A stretch of 7,075 bases of DNA from an uncultured Bacteroidales bacterium. GTDB lineage: Bacteria; Bacteroidota; Bacteroidia; Bacteroidales; WCHB1-69. Under the pieces are notes generated by a model, which saw nothing but the letters and a program-made list of their open reading frames with translations, was not told the origin of the DNA and did no database searches. Positions 6,640 through 7,075 of the stretch are shown in pieces; position 1 is the first letter of the stretch, and the number at the start of each line of letters is the position of its first letter. A program made the translations under genes and the position numbers. The DNA is taken from the NCBI GenBank assembly GCA_900321845.1, contig ONXT01000086.1:1-7075 (forward strand), written 5' to 3'.

Positions 6640-7059
6640 CTACAAGATGGGATGGGGGATGATTTTTCGGTTTTTGATATATAATTCAATTGTATGGTTT
6701 TCTAAGGGAAAAGTCACCTTCCCGCTGATTTTACCTGACTTCATTTCGGCCTTGGCTATCAGGCTGCCATCTACTAAATGAAACGAGAATAAGCCATTCT
6801 CTTTGCCACGTTTGACATTGCCAGCCACTTTTATTGAGTCTAATGTGCCCACACCAGAGTATGATTTATATATGCTCCCTATTACAAAAACATAATCCAC
6901 ATCCCTGTAATAGAATTGATCTTCTATATAGCCGTCATATCTACAATGTTTTTTTGCTTTTTGCACATAGTGATTATTGTGACGTACATATTGAGCTTCA
7001 GAATGTAAATAAATACACATCAGCATCGATAAAACTAACAAAGCACGAATCTTGGTCAT
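6640..7059 (-). CDS. Small secreted protein of unknown function with a possible MORN-like segment
   Basis: I do not recognise this 139-residue protein as a named family. A Sec signal peptide is clear: TKIR, a hydrophobic core (ALLVLSMLMCIYL), then HSEA before QY at residue 22. Cys15 lies in the core but the residues before it do not form a lipobox, so a lipoprotein is unlikely. The mature part is basic and tyrosine-rich. Residues 78-113 (KRGKENGLFSF, then VDGSL and MKSGKISG) loosely recall the G-x-x-x-G/NG turn pattern of YwqK/MORN-variant repeats. Its codons are clearly more AT-rich than those of its neighbours, which suggests a recent or fast-evolving gene. It faces rlmH tail to tail. The start at 7059 is supported by the signal peptide, but only 16 upstream bases are visible. 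Confidence 0.7.
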   Translation of the reverse strand: MTKIRALLVLSMLMCIYLHSEAQYVRHNNHYVQKAKKHCRYDGYIEDQFYYRDVDYVFVIGSIYKSYSGVGTLDSIKVAGNVKRGKENGLFSFHLVDGSLIAKAEMKSGKISGKVTFPLENHTIELYIKNRKIIPHPIL

Positions 7060-7075
7060 AAAGTATTATTTGAGA

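Overview
The window looks like ordinary chromosomal DNA from a member of the Bacteroidota, most likely the order Bacteroidales. Three things point there. The start regions lack Shine-Dalgarno sequences and carry TAnnTTTG-type -7 boxes. One secreted protease ends in a type IX secretion system (T9SS) sorting domain, which is essentially confined to this phylum. The housekeeping proteins (FabD, a CtpA-type S41 protease, RlmH) also have a Bacteroidetes look. I cannot name a genus.

Layout. Positions 1-1023 (minus) hold the N-terminal 341 residues of a secreted papain-like cysteine protease that runs off the left edge. Upstream of it on the same strand is fabD (1118-1996, minus). A 164-base divergent region (1997-2160) separates fabD from a plus-strand gene (2161-4290). 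That gene encodes a streptopain-family (C10) protease with a propeptide, two CUB domains and a T9SS tail. A strong hairpin terminator (about 4324-4355) follows. Next come a membrane-anchored C-terminal processing peptidase (4380-5969) and rlmH (6054-6524), probably read in the same direction as one unit. A small, AT-richer, secreted orphan protein (6640-7059, minus) faces rlmH tail to tail. No RNA gene, mobile element or CRISPR array was seen.

How the genes fit together. fabD (fatty acid synthesis) and rlmH (ribosome maturation) are core genes with no evident functional link to each other. The accessory content is two secreted cysteine proteases of different papain-fold families on either side of fabD. 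Both have Sec signal peptides, and the C10 enzyme is clearly sent to the cell surface by T9SS. This suits an organism that degrades extracellular or host protein. The most notable architectural details are a pair of EF-hand/dockerin-like calcium loops between the catalytic His and Asn of the papain-like enzyme, and the C10-CUB-CUB-T9SS arrangement. I found no convincing new multi-gene system; the findings are mostly unusual protein architectures and regulatory details.
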